A DNA stretch of 64,000 nucleotides from Candidatus Methanogaster sp. (GTDB lineage Archaea; Halobacteriota; Methanosarcinia; Methanosarcinales; Methanogasteraceae). Every line of letters begins with the position of its first letter. Within the stretch, counting starts at the first letter, position 1. Made by a program: the position numbers and the translations under genes. The notes under the pieces were generated by a model, which saw nothing but the letters and a program-made list of their open reading frames with translations, was not told where the DNA came from and did no database searches. This document shows, piece by piece, positions 18,745 through 27,466 of this stretch. Location of the stretch: assembly GCA_003194445.1 (NCBI GenBank), contig PQXF01000003.1, forward strand, positions 90,717-154,716, written 5' to 3'.

Positions 18745-19426
18745 AAGGCGCATTTAAGGATTGTGAGGCTCTGACCGAAACAACGCGCTGGATGATGTAA
18801 TCGATGATGCAATGGTTACTTCTCGCATTTGGAATTATTAGGGTCCGCGGCACCACCTGCATGAATCTATCCGAGGGTCTATTATCAGGCAGTCTCACCA
18901 GTTCTCCGAGCCCGCTGCCACACAGGAGGCGGTGCGAGGCGGAACAGTTCCGCTGCCAGCAGGGTTCACTGCTGAAGAGGTGATAAAGAACACCACTGCC
19001 GGCTGCTGATCGGCTACCTCTTCGGCAGGCACGTCCTGAAGACATGCCCGGTGCTGCTCATGGGCACAGGTCACTGACGCGATTGCAAGCGGTGCGGCAC
19101 CCGGGTGTCGGTAAGGAGGAAGCCAGATGCCAACGCTCGGGTTACACAGGCGCTTATGCATCTGACAATGCGCTGCTGACGATGGCTGGTAGTGCGATTC
19201 TGCTTCTGTAGGGGGATGGGGTGGTTTTTATTGGTCATGTTGATTGCGGTAGGGGGCGTGGGGGTCGGTTAGTTTTATATATTATGGCAGCACGGGTTAT
19301 AATTATATAATATGATGCGATATATATGGCGGGCTTATGGTATTGCTGCTTAAATGCAGCGGTGGGATGCGCGGCATGAAATCGCTAGGTACATGCCCTG
19401 TACTTATGTGCGGGGTTTAGTGACTT
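18745..19426 (+). repeat. Repeat X, copy 2
   Basis: Second copy of the ~0.68 kb repeat at 12483-13167, with scattered substitutions. It follows the end of the second Roco gene in the same way as copy 1 and ends at TTTAGTGACTT, where similarity stops and cargo 2 begins. No intact gene; the same dead dockerin-like tail is visible at about 19080-19210. Confidence 0.9.
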
Positions 19427-19679
19427 CGGGAGACTGGCACGATGTCAATGATATGGGGGTCGGGGGTGAATCGGGTGGTTGAAAAGGTCTGATTCTGATG
19501 GATTCTGTGGTTTTCGAAAGATACCGAAAGAAAGCGGCGCATACACGGTTCTGAAGAGGTACATCTCATGAGAACTGGCTGCGAAACCACGCGATTTCCG
19601 CATATGCGAGGTCTACTGCTAGCGACCACAGAAAACAGCAGAACCAGGAAAAGGTTTTGTGGGGTGCAATGGGACGACA

Positions 19680-19690
19680 ATCTTAAATAT
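19680..19690 (+). promoter_or_regulatory. Possible TATA box of the HEPN operon
   Basis: ATCTTAAATAT lies about 45 nt before the ATG at 19730, giving a leader of roughly 20 nt that contains the AAAGGAG ribosome-binding site. Confidence 0.35.
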
Positions 19691-19729
19691 GCAATTGATA
19701 CATATATTCTAATCATAAAGGAGACGAAC

Positions 19730-20350
19730 ATGGAAGCGAAACTTAGACGAGCGGATATTGTGATATTGGCTTCGGCTCACAATCCTAGCATAATGGCCCC
19801 ACAATGGCTCAAGGATAAATCCTTGATAGTTGAAGAACCCACACAGTTTGTACACACTCCCGATTTCTCTCTGTTTGAATCGGAGTCTTTTTTATTGGTA
19901 GTTGATAATCAGCGGATGCAAATCACAGTTAAAAAGCAAGATAATCGGTCAGTAGAATCTTTAGCAAATATCGCTAGTAACTATCTAAAATTATTACCTC
20001 ACATTCCATACAAGGCACTTGGTTTAAACTTTGTATGGAGTATTGAGGTTGATGATGGGAAGGAACTTCCAAAAATTGAGCTTAATATAAATAAAAGCGA
20101 TTTAATGTCAGTTTTTGAGGGTCGCGAAATTGAATGTGGAGGTATCATCTACGCGAGGAAAGAACCATATATGCTTAAAGTTGTTATCGAACTTCGGGGG
20201 GAAGACGTCATTGTTCACAATTTCAATTACAATTATGAGCTTGAAGGTATGTCTGTGGAAGATATAGTAAAATTGGTAAATAATTTTTTAACCATGAAAG
20301 AAGATTCATCGAGTATTGTTAAAGGTCTTTACTCGATAGGAGAAAAGTAG
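19730..20350 (+). CDS. Unrecognised protein, first gene of HEPN operon
   Basis: A 206-residue soluble protein that I do not recognise. The N-terminus (ADIVILASAHNPSIMAPQWL) is followed by a long alternating strand/helix region (FSLFESESFLLVVDNQRMQI). No catalytic motif, signal peptide or membrane segment is visible. The ATG at 19730 has a strong AAAGGAG site 7 nt upstream; the longer open frame from 19568 does not. The stop is followed at once by the next gene's ATG, so translation is likely coupled. It is the first gene of cargo 2 and is AT-rich compared with chromosomal genes. Confidence 0.7.
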   Translation: MEAKLRRADIVILASAHNPSIMAPQWLKDKSLIVEEPTQFVHTPDFSLFESESFLLVVDNQRMQITVKKQDNRSVESLANIASNYLKLLPHIPYKALGLNFVWSIEVDDGKELPKIELNINKSDLMSVFEGREIECGGIIYARKEPYMLKVVIELRGEDVIVHNFNYNYELEGMSVEDIVKLVNNFLTMKEDSSSIVKGLYSIGEK

Positions 20351-20992
20351 ATGGTCGATCCACACCACACAAGTACCGAAGGGATAGAAATGGGAACGAT
20401 GTGGGGGGAAAGAGAAGCGTTAATGAGCGTTGGCTTTATGAGACCTCCAAACACTTTTTCGGAACTTCAACCTACCACCACAGCGCCAAATATCTATTCA
20501 GCGTATCGTCTTCTTTTTAACACTGTTTCCCAAAGGCTTGCAAGGGGGGAAGAATTGGGGTATGAGCAGTATTATAGTGTTGATCGTGCGAGTAAAAGCT
20601 TGCATTCGCTGATAGACTCGATTGCCGGCACGTCCCGGGATGAAACTTTATCAACTTATCCTACTTCGGATTTACGAAAGTTAGAACAGCATTATATCTT
20701 CCGAAATCAATCTGAAGTTATGAATTTTGCTGTGAACAATTCTTCCCTTTTACAGCCCCTCCATGAAGCTTATGACCAGATTAGAAATTATTTTGGAGAG
20801 TCTGTACAGGCAGTTCTTGAGGTCGTTACCGACCCCGAGTTTGTAGAAGATCAGGAATTAGTGATTTATATTCGCACAGACATTTCGCCAGATGAAGCAT
20901 TGAAAAAACTTGAACAGATTGATAATGCATGGTGGTTGGACGTTCCTGCTGATGCGCGGAAAAAGCTATGTATTAACGTGGAATTTATATGA
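20351..20992 (+). CDS. Unrecognised protein, second gene of HEPN operon
   Basis: A 213-residue soluble protein with no motif I can assign. The first ~50 residues are low in structure (HHTSTEGIEMG); the middle is helical (SLHSLIDSIAG, LRKLEQHYIFRNQSEV); the end has an alternating pattern (QAVLEVVTDPEFVEDQELVI) that looks like a small alpha/beta domain. It begins at the base after the upstream stop codon and overlaps the HEPN gene by 4 nt (ATGA). Strict coupling implies that the three proteins act together. Confidence 0.7.
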   Translation: MVDPHHTSTEGIEMGTMWGEREALMSVGFMRPPNTFSELQPTTTAPNIYSAYRLLFNTVSQRLARGEELGYEQYYSVDRASKSLHSLIDSIAGTSRDETLSTYPTSDLRKLEQHYIFRNQSEVMNFAVNNSSLLQPLHEAYDQIRNYFGESVQAVLEVVTDPEFVEDQELVIYIRTDISPDEALKKLEQIDNAWWLDVPADARKKLCINVEFI

Positions 20993-21378
20993 CTTTCGAT
21001 TGGTCGGCGTATTTGAAACTTGCACAAGAACTTGCCGGAGATGACACAGGTTCGCCTGGTGAAGAGGCTAAGTTACGTTCTTCTGTTAGCAGGGCTTACT
21101 ATGCAGCTTTCTGTAAAGCACGAAATCACTTACGTGATATCGATGGGCATCAAATACTTTCGGCGGATCCACCGAAAGTAAATGTTCATAAGTACGTTCG
21201 AGATGAATTCAAGAATAGCTCCGATATATCACGTAAAAAGATAGGAGATAATCTGAATCGACTAAGAATACACAGAAACAAAGCAGATTACAACGACGTT
21301 GTAACCGGGCTACCACAACTGACGACAGCGTCTTTAAAATGGACTCATGATGTTATCTCTGCACTAAACACCCTCTAA
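20989..21378 (+). CDS. HEPN-domain protein
   Basis: A 129-residue all-helical protein resembling HEPN domains. The N-terminus has SSVSRAYYAAFCKARNHL, the usual first HEPN helix pair, and the C-terminal part has LNRLRIHRNKADYND, the LRxxRNxADY version of the HEPN motif. HEPN proteins are often ribonucleases or partners of nucleotidyltransferases in toxin-antitoxin and defence systems. The classical Rx4-6H active site is not clearly present, so catalysis is uncertain. It overlaps the preceding gene by 4 nt and is the last gene of cargo 2, ending 100 nt before the boundary repeat. Confidence 0.75.
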   Translation: MTFDWSAYLKLAQELAGDDTGSPGEEAKLRSSVSRAYYAAFCKARNHLRDIDGHQILSADPPKVNVHKYVRDEFKNSSDISRKKIGDNLNRLRIHRNKADYNDVVTGLPQLTTASLKWTHDVISALNTL

Positions 21379-21389
21379 TTAAGAATGTG

Positions 21390-21478
21390 TCAGCATGGCC
21401 CCACCCCACATCTATCCACGATCACACCAACACGCGACCCCCATCGGTCAAAGATGCCCCGTACTTCAGTACGGAGTA
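21390..21478 (+). repeat. Dispersed hairpin repeat at right edge of cargo 2
   Basis: A ~90-base C-rich segment ending in the perfect inverted repeat CCGTACTTCAGTACGG (21459-21474), just before TAGTGACTT. A related segment with CCCGACTTTAGTCGGG is at 57396-57480. The form recalls the hairpin end of IS200/IS605-type elements or their non-autonomous relatives. Confidence 0.65.
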
Positions 21479-21756
21479 TAGTGACTTCGGAAAACTATCA
21501 TGTTGGGCGCAGCCGGTCGGCGCCGGGTACTGCATGGACGCGGTGTTTTGTGACCATGGATCAAAAGACGTAATGTAGACGAAGAGTGAATACGGATGTG
21601 CGATGATTGAAGTTCACCCGGAAGGATGCAGATGGATGGGTCCCGGTTCGGACATAACGCCAGATAAGTAAGACATGCGAACTCGGGTTCGGATATAGAG
21701 CGCATGGGCGATTGCGACATCAGTTTAATAGACATAAGCAGAATATATAGTAAATA

Positions 21757-22031
21757 ATGGCAGTTCAGTTCATTCTCACGGATTACGTAAGCCAGCTATT
21801 GGCACATGCAGTCTACGGCAAACCGGATGACTGCACTTATGCCGGGCGAATTCCACAATGTAGAGGAGGGGCAAGCATTCGGAGCAACCCTCGCGTGAAT
21901 GCGAGGATGAGACCCACTCCACCCTCGAGGATTGGATTCTGGTTGGTCTCAAGCTGGGACATCCTTTACCCGTGATTGCTGAAATTAATCTGAATAAGGA
22001 TCTGGCTTATGAGCCCGTGGAAGCCCTGTAA
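21757..22031 (+). pseudogene. hicB-like antitoxin remnant (copy 2)
   Basis: Same broken HicB-type frame as at 14985, with the same two frameshifts after RIPQCRG. The start reads MAVQFILTDYVSQLLAHAVYG. Shared lesions show that it was inactive before the unit was duplicated, or that the copies have been homogenised since. Confidence 0.75.
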
Positions 22032-22241
22032 ACGCCGAGACTTTATCCGGCGGATGCGTAAGTTGGGTTTTGATTGCACCCTATTCCGGTACACGCCATC
22101 AATTTATGATCCATGGGCAGAATCGTATGGCGATCCCTTCTAATGCTAAAATATTCCGTGCCTCAGCTTCGGATGATGATTCGTGAGGTTGAAGGGATCC
22201 TGAATAGGGGTATTACGGTGAATGAGTGGAATAAATTATGA
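22009..22241 (+). pseudogene. hicA-like toxin remnant (copy 2)
   Basis: Identical in structure to the remnant at 15237: HicA-like start, conserved histidine region in a second frame, end NEWNKL-stop in a further frame. Confidence 0.75.
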
Positions 22242-22518
22242 TCTACGCTTCCTATGTTGGATCAGGGATTGTTATCCTGTGTGTCGTTGGCGTCCCGTAC
22301 TCTAAAACCCGTAAGCCTGCTTCTAAAAATGCGCTGCAACCGCAATCCTTATCATCTGATAGACTGATGGCAGAATCGTGCATGTTGCCCGTATGATGTG
22401 CCCCCCCCATCTGAGATAACAGATGCATTTCAAGGCTAAGATGGGTGATTGTTGAATTGTTAGTGAGTTCATTGCCGGCACAGCAGGATGCGCGAAAATT
22501 AGTAGGAGGTAAAGAAAA

Positions 22519-23013
22519 ATGGTTAGTATCGAAGATATTCCGGCAGAGGTGAGATGGGAGATTGCAGCTAAAGCAGCGAGCGCAACACCATTGGCTTATG
22601 ACATGGTCTTTCGGGAAGCTCTTGGCGATAAGTACGACGAGATCGAGCGTCCGATCTATGTCGAAGCAGGAAAGGAGATGAAGAGCCTTGCAACGGCTCT
22701 GGGTCTGCCAACGGATAATGCCAGAGACCTTGACGATGCTCAGAACGTTCTTACGACGATCCTCTACGGACCCGAGTTTGAGTTTGGAAATGTCGAAGGT
22801 ACCGGAGATAGGGCAGTAGGTAAGGCGACCGGGTGTGCCGTGTTGAATCGGGCATTGGAGATGGGACTGGATCCGAAAATCTGTCTCGAAGCGTGTCAGA
22901 CATTCTGTAAATCGACTATCGAGAACTTAAACCCGAAGTACACCACAAGGTCTATCAGGAATATGTGCGCCGGCGACCCTTACTGCGAGATGGTGATCGA
23001 GCTTAGGGGATAA
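22519..23013 (+). CDS. ATC-hydrolase-like cysteine-rich protein (copy 2)
   Basis: A 164-residue paralogue of the 15746 protein, differing at only a modest number of positions. The cysteines CLEACQTFC, MCAGD and YC are kept, as is the AGGAGG ribosome-binding site. The reading frame is intact. Substitutions cluster around residues 65-80 and near the C-terminus. Its downstream partner, the isochorismatase gene, has been lost, so this copy either works with the unit 1 enzyme or alone. The family assignment carries the same doubt as for copy 1. Confidence 0.65.
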   Translation: MVSIEDIPAEVRWEIAAKAASATPLAYDMVFREALGDKYDEIERPIYVEAGKEMKSLATALGLPTDNARDLDDAQNVLTTILYGPEFEFGNVEGTGDRAVGKATGCAVLNRALEMGLDPKICLEACQTFCKSTIENLNPKYTTRSIRNMCAGDPYCEMVIELRG

Positions 23014-23027
23014 ATAAGGGCGTAAAG

Positions 23028-23137
23028 ATATCAGAGATAGAAATAGACCCCGAGTAAGCTGCGTTGTCGCTAATAGCTATGCAAAACGATGCTCTTCATG
23101 AGAAAGGGAAGTTTGCCGTATTAGGTGTTTGGAAAGA
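23028..23137 (+). pseudogene. 5' remnant of isochorismatase-family gene
   Basis: About 110 bases matching the start of the gene at 16255. The ATG is changed to ATA, the codon CAA at residue 10 is now TAA, and similarity ends about 35 codons in, just before the KAP NTPase gene. It shows where the second unit was cut. Confidence 0.85.
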
Positions 23138-23170
23138 ACGAGATACTGTTCTACAACGAGAGGTGCCATT

Positions 23171-24742
23171 ATGTCTGAAGCTGTGATGAAAAACGACGAA
23201 CCGGCGGAAAGTGATGGGTTAAATCGCGGTGAGTATGTGGAAACGTTCGCGAAAATCGCGACGACGTGCGACACGCCGATGGTGATTGGACTCTACGGTA
23301 GTTGGGGGGTTGGAAAGACATCCCTTATGAAACTGATCGAAGCGGAGATCGATCCCGGCAAATCGACAACACAAACGGTCTGGTTTGACGCATGGCTCTA
23401 CCAGTTCGATGAGCATCCGGTAATGGGTTTGTTGCATAAGATGGTCGTTGACCTCGAAGTCACAGAAGAAACAGAGGTCAAGGAAAGAATATATCGTATT
23501 GCGCGGGCTCTTGGTCCAGGAATACTCACAGGAATGGTCAAGGCGACCACACACATCGACTTGAGTGGTATTGCCGAAGCCTTCAGCCGCTACGAGGAAG
23601 AGGACTTCAGAATTCAGGAAGATCGAGTAAATCTACGTGAGAACTTTCAGAAACTTATCGAGAAAGTGCAAACGGCGAAGGGTGGCAGGAAGAGGATCGT
23701 ATTCTTCATCGATGATCTGGATCGATGCATGCCCGACCATATCCTATCAGTTCTTGAAGCCTTGAAACTGTACCTAAATCTTGAGGGGTGTGTGTACTTC
23801 CTCGGGTTAGATCGCCATGCTCTGGAGGACAGTATACGGTATCATTACAAGGATTTTGATTTTGATATGGAGGCGACCAGTTACCTTGACAAGATCATCC
23901 AGCTTCCATTCGAAATCCCACCTGTTGATCCGGATTGCATAGAATCGTTCATTCACTCTTTCCTCCCCAATGGGAAAGAATATGAAAAGCTTAATGATTG
24001 TGCGGAGATTTTGAAAATTGGACTCGGTGGTAATCCTCGAGGGATAAAAAGGTTCATCAATACCCTACTGCTTAACGACCACCTCGCCAGAACGAGAAAA
24101 TTGTCTAAATATGATCCAAAGATCCTCACCACCCTTCTGGTGATTCAGTACCGTAATAGAGATCTGTACGATATGATCTCCGAAGATCCTTCATTGCTGG
24201 TCGACCAAAATACAGAGGAGTGGGAGACTCGTATTAAAGGACACAAATATCTTAAAGAGGTGCTGGAACTGGTGACACTTCCGGATAATGCAGAAGGTCT
24301 GGAGCCCTACATCTATCTCACGGACGTAGCAGGAATTGTGACTGAGGTACTGCAGGATGAGCGAGGCTTCTACACGGAGGAGGGATTGGATCAACTCCTT
24401 GCCGCTTCAGGAAAGCTCAGCGACGATGAATACATTTGCGACAAGCTCCCGCTCTACAAAACAATGAGACAACGCACGTGGTTGGTGGCAACCAATCGAA
24501 ATCTGTTCTATCTTCTTGATGACGAAAAAGCCAGAAGATATAAAAGTGTGATTAAATGGGTACAACCATTCTCTTCGGCAACTCCGTTGCAGGTGCGGGC
24601 TTATATCTCCGAAAAGGGACTGCATGTGGTCGACATCGGTAAGAGAAAAGGGTGGCTCTACTCACATAACATGTACCCCAGAAGCGAAGAACTCGCCAAA
24701 AAGGTGGAAAAAATGATAGCTCTTGCATTAGCTTCAGATTAA
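23171..24742 (+). CDS. KAP-family P-loop NTPase
   Basis: A 523-residue KAP-family ATPase. The Walker A is GLYGSWGVGKTSL (about residue 41) and the Walker B is FFIDDLDRCMPD (about residue 180), the KAP signature. The insert between them lacks the long membrane hairpins seen in many KAP proteins, so it is probably cytosolic. The last ~100 residues (from about TWLVATNRNLFYLL) form a separate strand-rich domain, possibly PH-like. The ATG at 23171 has a GAGAGG site upstream. KAP NTPases are linked to phage exclusion and signalling at the membrane. A second family member lies at 54742. Confidence 0.85.
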   Translation: MSEAVMKNDEPAESDGLNRGEYVETFAKIATTCDTPMVIGLYGSWGVGKTSLMKLIEAEIDPGKSTTQTVWFDAWLYQFDEHPVMGLLHKMVVDLEVTEETEVKERIYRIARALGPGILTGMVKATTHIDLSGIAEAFSRYEEEDFRIQEDRVNLRENFQKLIEKVQTAKGGRKRIVFFIDDLDRCMPDHILSVLEALKLYLNLEGCVYFLGLDRHALEDSIRYHYKDFDFDMEATSYLDKIIQLPFEIPPVDPDCIESFIHSFLPNGKEYEKLNDCAEILKIGLGGNPRGIKRFINTLLLNDHLARTRKLSKYDPKILTTLLVIQYRNRDLYDMISEDPSLLVDQNTEEWETRIKGHKYLKEVLELVTLPDNAEGLEPYIYLTDVAGIVTEVLQDERGFYTEEGLDQLLAASGKLSDDEYICDKLPLYKTMRQRTWLVATNRNLFYLLDDEKARRYKSVIKWVQPFSSATPLQVRAYISEKGLHVVDIGKRKGWLYSHNMYPRSEELAKKVEKMIALALASD

Positions 24743-25081
24743 GTGGTAACCGAGACACCATCTAAAAAATTGGTGAATTATGATACTTATTGTAGATGCA
24801 GATTTCACAAATTTACGCAGATCTTGCCTTGAATCAGTGTAATCAGCATCAATGGCTCAGCCGCTGCCCGCTCTTCTCACAGATAGTGGATAAAAACAAC
24901 ATTAGCCACCGATTAACAGAGATGAACACAGATTACAGGTCGTTTGTACCGTTGGATTCATTTAAACACTCCACACGATATTGAGCAGGTACCAGAAACG
25001 CACGCGTTGGAACCAAGAACACCAGCCCGAATCACCACCCCACCAGAAATCGTTAAAACCCACCAAGCATACACTTCACAC
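24743..25081. other. Intergenic region with repeat debris
   Basis: Between the KAP NTPase and the M20 peptidase there is no supported gene. The segment at about 24800-24945 contains phrases such as ACCGATTAACAGAGATGAAC, a type of low-complexity sequence that often occurs as scattered repeat debris in genomes. It marks the end of the accessory region. Confidence 0.5.
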
Positions 25082-26335
25082 ATGAACAGACTCTCCGACC
25101 GGATCGACCCCACTGCCAGCGACACCCTGCGCATTCTAACCGATCTCGTCGGGATGCCGACAGCGGTCCCCCCTGGTGATAATTACGAGGAGATCGTCGA
25201 TTACCTGATGCCAAAGTTCGCGGATCTCGGATTTGAGGTTGAGAAGGTGTGCATCCCTGAAGATATATTCAAGCAGAAGATGAAAAACCCGGAACTGCAC
25301 GGGAAACGGGCGAATCTGCACGCGTATCTCGATGTCTGCGCTGACCGGACGCTTGTGATCTACACGCATCTCGATGTGGTTCCTGTAGGCGATGGATGGA
25401 CATTCCCGCCGTACGAGGGCACGATTGCGGACGGTAAATTCTATGCACGTGGATCTGCGGATTCGAAGGCAGCGGTCGCAGCACTATTAACCGCGCTCAC
25501 CCAGATCCGAGAACTTGGTATCACGCCCGCATATAACCTCAATATCGCACTGACAACGGACGAAGAGATCGGTCCGTACTCAGGACTTTGTTATTTCGCT
25601 GACATCGGTCTCCTGTCAGGGGATTATTTCCTGTGCATGGACGGCGAGGGCGATGATGTCATCATCGGCACAAACGGGATACTCACATGGCGAGTCGATG
25701 TTTTCGGAAGGACATATCACAGCGGAAGCAGTTTTTTAGGCGTAAACGCACTCGAAAAATCGGTTGCGATGATGAACGGGATGCTTGCACTGAAGAGCGA
25801 GGTCGAGGACAGACGGTCAGAGATGCCAAGCAGCCACGTAGTCGCTGATAAGACCGGTTTTTTAAATGTGAAACCGATTCTGAATATCACGATGATCGAG
25901 AGCGGCGTAAAGGAGAACGTGGTTCCAGGGATTTGTACCATTCGCGGCGACCGCAGGGTGATACCTGAAGAGACATTCGATACCGCAATCGAGGAGATCG
26001 AAAGGGCGCTGGCGAATGCCGCAGGTGCCGGTGCCGATACGAGATACGAGTTCACGTATGAGCTTGGGTATCCGCCGATGTATACCGATGCGAGCCATCC
26101 ATGGATCGGGCAGGTTCAGACTGTTGCAAACGAGGTGTCTGACCGTAAGATCGGTATCGCGGGCGCACAGGGCAGTCTCGACGTCGCTTATGTGATCGGG
26201 ATCACAGGGCAGCCGGTCTGCTGCCACGGCGTCGGGAGGGTGCTTGAGAGCCGGGCACATGCAGAGGATGAGAACGTGCGCATCGAGGATCTGGTGCGGT
26301 ACACAAAGTTTTTGGGGCTGCTGCTGACAGAGTGA
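25082..26335 (+). CDS. M20-family metallopeptidase (ArgE/DapE type)
   Basis: A 417-residue zinc-dependent amidohydrolase of the M20 family. The first metal segment is VIYTHLDVVPVGDGW (about residue 101), followed by ARGSADSKAA and the TTDEEIG catalytic and metal glutamates. The dimerisation domain lies in the middle, and the last metal histidine is in CHGVG...SRAHAEDENV near the end. Relatives are succinyl-diaminopimelate desuccinylase, acetylornithine deacetylase and carboxypeptidase G2; the substrate cannot be chosen from sequence. I use the ATG at 25082, since the upstream frame lacks family sequence. The ccmF-like gene follows after 22 nt. Confidence 0.85.
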   Translation: MNRLSDRIDPTASDTLRILTDLVGMPTAVPPGDNYEEIVDYLMPKFADLGFEVEKVCIPEDIFKQKMKNPELHGKRANLHAYLDVCADRTLVIYTHLDVVPVGDGWTFPPYEGTIADGKFYARGSADSKAAVAALLTALTQIRELGITPAYNLNIALTTDEEIGPYSGLCYFADIGLLSGDYFLCMDGEGDDVIIGTNGILTWRVDVFGRTYHSGSSFLGVNALEKSVAMMNGMLALKSEVEDRRSEMPSSHVVADKTGFLNVKPILNITMIESGVKENVVPGICTIRGDRRVIPEETFDTAIEEIERALANAAGAGADTRYEFTYELGYPPMYTDASHPWIGQVQTVANEVSDRKIGIAGAQGSLDVAYVIGITGQPVCCHGVGRVLESRAHAEDENVRIEDLVRYTKFLGLLLTE

Positions 26336-26357
26336 TAGAGATAGACAGAGCGATACA

Positions 26358-27425
26358 ATGAAATCCACAAAATCCCTCGAATTCATAAACACCCGTAATG
26401 CAATGCTTGCGACGATAATTATGTTCAGCGTACTGTTCATGATCCTGATCATGGGGATGCTCATACCGCTATTTGCGGACGTCGTTCTCGATGCCGGATG
26501 GTTTAATAACAGGACGATGTTGCCAACCCTTCTTCTGGCACTGCTTCTTGGCGTATGCCTGCTTCTACCAGGTGTCCCGCCGACGCGGATTCTTGCCATG
26601 GTTGCAGTCGTGATCGTGGCAACCATACTCTCAGGAGCCGTATCGCCATTTAACAACACTCCGATCGATGTGGCGGCACCGGTACTACTCTTTGCCACGC
26701 TTGCGATTGTATACCGGATCATTCGGCTGCCCAAACTGACACTCCGCAGCATAAGCCCGCATATAATCCATATCGGCATCGTTCTGATCCTGGTCGGCAT
26801 CGTCGTGAGCACAAACATGAGGATCGATGGATCCACGGTTATACAGAATGGTGAATTCGGCGACTACAAAGGGCAGCCCTACTCCGTGAAGGTCACAGGA
26901 ATCTCGAACCAATACGAGGGCGCACCTTACGACGAGCACCCGGGGTCATCTTATGTGACTCTGATCGATTTCGAGCTCTATAAGGGGGGCACGCTGATCG
27001 ATCACGATGCGGTCAAATTCATCACGGATTACAAGTGGGGGCAGTCGTATGCCACGAACTATGTCCACCGATCGCTCACAGAAGAGGTGTTCATCACCAC
27101 GAAGATGGTCGAAGGCGACTACGCCAATCTCTACATGCGCACAGCACCGTGGATCACCGCGGTCTGGGGTGGGATCCTCCTGATGTCTCTCGGAATCGTC
27201 TTGCTCATGTACTCAGTTAGAATTGAGAAAGAAGGGGCAAAAGCAGCAGAAACGATAAAAGAAAGGGAGAAAGAAGCGAAGAAAGATAAGAGCGAGAAAA
27301 GAGAGAAAAGAGGGAAAAGAGAAAGATCAGGGAAGAGTGAAGACAAGAGGGAGGGGAAAGATGATATCGACGGAAGATACGAAGATTTGCTGCAGAAGGA
27401 ACTGTCTGAACTGAAGGCGAGATAG
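26358..27425 (+). CDS. CcmF-like cytochrome c maturation membrane protein (C-terminal half type)
   Basis: A 355-residue membrane protein with about six N-terminal hydrophobic segments, an extracytoplasmic beta-rich domain (about residues 165-265, GDYKGQPYSVKVTG), a last membrane segment (~270-290) and a highly charged Lys/Glu tail. The HIGIVLILVGIVVST segment and the following domain resemble the C-terminal half of CcmF, which ligates heme to apocytochrome c. In several archaea CcmF is split into two genes; the half with the WWD heme-handling motif is not seen here. It lies between an M20 peptidase and an FAD oxidoreductase on the same strand with short gaps. Confidence 0.7.
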   Translation: MKSTKSLEFINTRNAMLATIIMFSVLFMILIMGMLIPLFADVVLDAGWFNNRTMLPTLLLALLLGVCLLLPGVPPTRILAMVAVVIVATILSGAVSPFNNTPIDVAAPVLLFATLAIVYRIIRLPKLTLRSISPHIIHIGIVLILVGIVVSTNMRIDGSTVIQNGEFGDYKGQPYSVKVTGISNQYEGAPYDEHPGSSYVTLIDFELYKGGTLIDHDAVKFITDYKWGQSYATNYVHRSLTEEVFITTKMVEGDYANLYMRTAPWITAVWGGILLMSLGIVLLMYSVRIEKEGAKAAETIKEREKEAKKDKSEKREKRGKRERSGKSEDKREGKDDIDGRYEDLLQKELSELKAR

Positions 27426-27466
27426 GGAAGAGAAGAAGAAAAGGAGAAACCGGAGAAAAGGAAGAG

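Larger units (their letters stand above)
21479..22518 (+). repeat. Repeat Y, copy 2
   Basis: Second copy of the 14708-15745 repeat, starting at TAGTGACTTCGG and running to the second ATC-hydrolase-like gene. It holds the same dead hicB and hicA genes and the same leader hairpin. Confidence 0.9.

Noticed and set aside
19568..19729. Upstream extension of the first HEPN-operon gene
   Set aside because: It lacks a ribosome-binding site and contains the likely TATA box; the ATG at 19730 has AAAGGAG.
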